The notes under the pieces are model-generated. The model was given only the letters and a program-made list of their open reading frames with translations, was not told the origin of the DNA and did not search any database. From an uncultured Nitrososphaerota archaeon (GTDB lineage: Bacteria; Bacillota; Clostridia; Oscillospirales; Ruminococcaceae), in contig CAKXAF010000052.1 of NCBI GenBank assembly GCA_934869045.1, forward strand, positions 5,371 to 11,661: 6,291 nucleotides of DNA. The letters run 5' to 3'. The translations under genes and the position numbers were made by a program. Shown here one piece after another: positions 5,161 to 6,291 of the stretch; the first letter of the stretch is position 1, and each line of letters starts with the position of its first letter.

Positions 5161-5865
5161 TTACCCCCCTAAGTACGCTTTTTTGATGTCGTCGCTGCGG
5201 GAAAGCTCCTCGCCAGTGCCGGAAAGCACGATAGAGCCGGTCTCCATAACGTAGGCGCGGTTGGCGACCTGAAGCGCCATGCTGGCGTTCTGCTCCACCA
5301 GCAGGATGGTGGTGCCGCTCCTGTTGATGTCCTGGATAATATCGAAAATCTCCTGCACCAAAAGGGGCGCAAGGCCCATGGACGGCTCATCAAGAAAGAG
5401 GATTTTAGGACGGCTCATCAACGCCCGCCCCATGGCCAGCATCTGCTGCTCGCCGCCGGAAAGGGTCCCGGCCGTCTGCCGCTTCCGATCCGCCAGCCGC
5501 GGGAAGCGCTCGTAGACCATTTTCAGATCCTGGGCAATGCCCGCGCGGTCCCGCCGGAGGTAGGCCCCCAGCTCCAGGTTCTCCAAAACCGTCATACCAG
5601 GGAACACCCGCCGCCCTTCCGGGACCTGGGACATTCCCAGCTTCACCCGATCCCGGGGAGATGTGTGGGTGATGTCCTTCCCGTCCAGGAGAATGCTGCC
5701 ACTGGTGGGCTTTTTCAGGCCGGAAACCGTGCGGAGGGTCGTCGTCTTTCCCGCGCCGTTGGCGCCGATGAGGGTGACGATTTCACCGTCGCCGACGGTC
5801 AGGGAAATCCCCTTCAGGGCTTGGATCACGCCGAAATGGACGTTTAAGTCTTTGATTTCAAGCAT
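5161..5865 (-). CDS. livF: Branched-chain amino acid ABC transporter ATPase LivF
   Basis: This is one of the two ATP-binding subunits of the Liv/HAAT importer, working at the inner face of the membrane with LivG and the LivH/LivM permeases. In the 234-residue form, Walker A GANGAGKTT is at about 34-42. The Q-loop and LivF-typical VPEGRRVFPGMTVLENLELG are at about 81-100. The signature LSGGEQQ is at about 135-141. Walker B with catalytic Glu, ILFLDEPSMGLAP, is at about 155-167. The switch is EQN at about 191-193, where the usual His is Gln, as is normal for LivF. The start at 5865 is preferred because GGGAGG lies 9 nt upstream. An ATG at 5874 directly abuts that ribosome binding site. The start overlaps the end of livG by 8 nt (ATGCTTGA), indicating coupling. 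The real cargo could be another hydrophobic amino acid or amide. Confidence 0.93.
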   Translation of the reverse strand: MLEIKDLNVHFGVIQALKGISLTVGDGEIVTLIGANGAGKTTTLRTVSGLKKPTSGSILLDGKDITHTSPRDRVKLGMSQVPEGRRVFPGMTVLENLELGAYLRRDRAGIAQDLKMVYERFPRLADRKRQTAGTLSGGEQQMLAMGRALMSRPKILFLDEPSMGLAPLLVQEIFDIIQDINRSGTTILLVEQNASMALQVANRAYVMETGSIVLSGTGEELSRSDDIKKAYLGG

Positions 5866-6291
5866 TGTTGACATCCTCCCCCAGATAAGCCTCGATAACC
5901 TGCCGGTTATTTTTGATTTCCTCCGGTGTTCCGTCCGCGATGACCATGCCGTAGTCCAGCACGTAGATCCGCTCGCAGATCTTCATAACCAGAGACATGT
6001 CATGTTCAATGAGCAGAATCGTCAAGTGATAATGCTCCCGGATCCAAGCGATGAGTTCGGTGAGCTGGGCGGTCTCCGCGGGGTTCATGCCCGCCGCCGG
6101 TTCGTCCAGCAGCAGCACCGCCGGATTTGCCGCCATGGCGCGGGCAATCTCCAGATGACGCTGTTCCCCATAGGGAAGGTTTTTTGCCAGTTCATCCTTT
6201 TTGTGGTCCAGCTTCATCAGTGCCAGCAGCTCCATGCCGGCCTCCCGGAGACGTTTTTCCTCCCGCTGATAGGAGGGCAGATGCAGAAATG
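5858..6291 (-). CDS. livG: Branched-chain amino acid ABC transporter ATPase LivG, C-terminal part
   Basis: The reading frame is open to the right window edge, so 143 C-terminal residues are visible. The start codon and Walker A lie outside. The visible part begins FLHLPSYQREEKRLREAG, a helical-domain segment. It contains the LivG-type signature region LPYGEQRHLEIARA, Walker B with catalytic Glu VLLLDEPAAGMNPAE, and the switch His in LLIEHDMSLVM. It then has the LivG C-terminal VLDYGMVIADGTPEEI and ends GEDVNNA. These are the hallmarks of the partner ATPase of LivF. A methionine at 6235 is internal and not the start. The genes for the permeases and binding protein are expected further right, outside the window. 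The last 8 nt overlap livF. Confidence 0.93.
   Translation of the reverse strand, partial: FLHLPSYQREEKRLREAGMELLALMKLDHKKDELAKNLPYGEQRHLEIARAMAANPAVLLLDEPAAGMNPAETAQLTELIAWIREHYHLTILLIEHDMSLVMKICERIYVLDYGMVIADGTPEEIKNNRQVIEAYLGEDVNNA

Noticed and set aside
4407..5186. Plus-strand open frame of 259 codons opposite the CBS-ACT gene
   Set aside because: The CBS and ACT motifs on the minus strand are unmistakable. The plus-strand product has no recognisable motif and lies across a terminator and a gene boundary.

Overview
The window looks like chromosome from a moderately GC-rich, spore-forming, low-salt-habitat Firmicute of the class Clostridia, most likely an Oscillospiraceae-type gut bacterium. 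This is an inference. It rests on AGGAGG-type ribosome binding sites, a choline-binding-like cell-wall repeat protein, a Cys-rich protein behind a mother-cell-like promoter, and a Liv transporter operon followed by a CBS-ACT protein. No rRNA, tRNA, CRISPR array, insertion sequence or phage gene is visible.

Left end (1-1456). The minus strand carries the N-terminus of a secreted cell-wall-binding repeat protein. It is cut by the window edge and has its own near-consensus sigma-A promoter. Upstream of it is a uroporphyrinogen decarboxylase (URO-D) superfamily protein that resembles the corrinoid methyltransferase side of the family and is not a heme-pathway HemE. This gene is divergent from an AraC-family regulator on the plus strand. 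The 127-bp space between the two start codons holds an extended -10 for the URO-D gene and a cluster of three TTGTC/GACAA half-sites placed where an activator would bind. The pair looks like a regulator with its target.

Middle (2320-4029). Downstream of the regulator are a small unrecognised ORF whose start overlaps the AraC stop codon and a decayed Nudix hydrolase broken by frameshifts. A bidirectional terminator hairpin separates these from a convergent minus-strand gene. That gene encodes a 273-residue protein with 17 cysteines and no signal peptide. It is preceded by AC-N16-CATATGATA, a match to the sigma-K promoter pattern, so a spore-coat or mother-cell role is the best guess.

Right end (4030-6291). 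All genes are on the minus strand. In order of transcription they are livG (5' end outside the window), livF (8-nt overlap with livG), a CBS-CBS-ACT protein starting 4 nt after livF, a strong intrinsic terminator, and then a two-repeat YccF membrane protein. The Liv ATPases energise branched-chain amino acid uptake. The CBS-ACT protein is probably a nucleotide- or amino-acid-sensing partner.

No wholly new multi-gene system is evident. The items most worth a second look are the Cys-rich protein with its sporulation-type promoter, and the AraC/URO-D divergon with its half-site cluster and altered zinc-ligand position.
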